A stretch of 40,460 bases of DNA. Origin: Caldilineaceae bacterium (GTDB lineage: Bacteria; Chloroflexota; Anaerolineae; Caldilineales; Caldilineaceae). Shown one piece after another: positions 40,393 through 40,460 of this stretch. Every line of letters begins with the position of its first letter. Within the stretch, counting starts at the first letter, position 1. The position numbers were made by a program, and so were the translations under genes. The stretch spans positions 1-40,460 of the forward strand of contig JAHBVH010000074.1 in assembly GCA_019637645.1 (NCBI GenBank), written 5' to 3'. The notes under the pieces were generated by a model. That model saw nothing but the letters and a program-made list of their open reading frames with translations. It did no database searches and had not been told where the DNA came from.

Positions 40393-40460
40393 CGAGGAGT
40401 CATCCACACTTGGCCGGTTTTTAGCAGGGTAAGAAATAGTCGGTAGACCTGCTTAGTGCG

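Overview
The window most likely comes from a member of the Chloroflexota. This is inference from gene content. Two very large regulators combine a SARP-type DNA-binding/BTAD head, a STAND-type ATPase and TPRs. Two carbohydrate ABC operons have no ATPase gene of their own. Two secreted repeat proteins end in the same VYLPL tail, which I associate with secreted proteins of this phylum. Base composition is moderately GC-rich with AT-richer intergenic stretches. I see no rRNA, tRNA, insertion sequence, phage gene or CRISPR array.

Layout. 1-6000 (minus strand): two secreted repeat proteins, one with thrombospondin-type-3-like Ca-binding repeats plus a two-Cys 31-residue repeat array, one with five choice-of-anchor-D/ASH-like domains. 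6000-7880: an XRE/MmyB-like regulator between two hairpin-rich or AT-rich gaps. 7877-12480 (minus): a cystathionine gamma-synthase-family enzyme and a sugar ABC operon (Tat lipoprotein SBP, two permeases). 13004-14898 (plus): a coupled SnoaL-like protein and MFS exporter. 14978-17089 (minus): an EF-G paralogue. 17400-19600: an uncertain small ORF, a uridine-kinase-like P-loop enzyme and a short Mrp-type ATPase. 19973-23471 (plus): a second sugar ABC operon (SBP, two permeases), convergent with a heparinase II/III-type lyase. 25579-34046 (minus): a regulatory block of two AfsR/SARP-like giants flanking a REC-LuxR response regulator, followed upstream by an orphan family-3 SBP. 35288-37859 (minus): 2-hydroxyacid dehydrogenase, quinone oxidoreductase and a GNAT acetyltransferase. 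38345-40371 (plus): a PLP aminotransferase and an unusual Nudix-like protein.

How the parts may work together. The ABC operons and the lyase look like uptake and breakdown of polysaccharide-derived, possibly uronate-containing, oligosaccharides; both transporters must borrow an ATPase encoded elsewhere. The regulatory block has 11-bp-phased direct repeats in front of the response regulator, the spacing expected of SARP boxes. The most unusual features are a Nudix-like protein with an apparent SH3b-like domain inserted in the fold, and a 485-bp divergent gap holding three unrelated short tandem arrays (periods 11, 18 and 14 bp).
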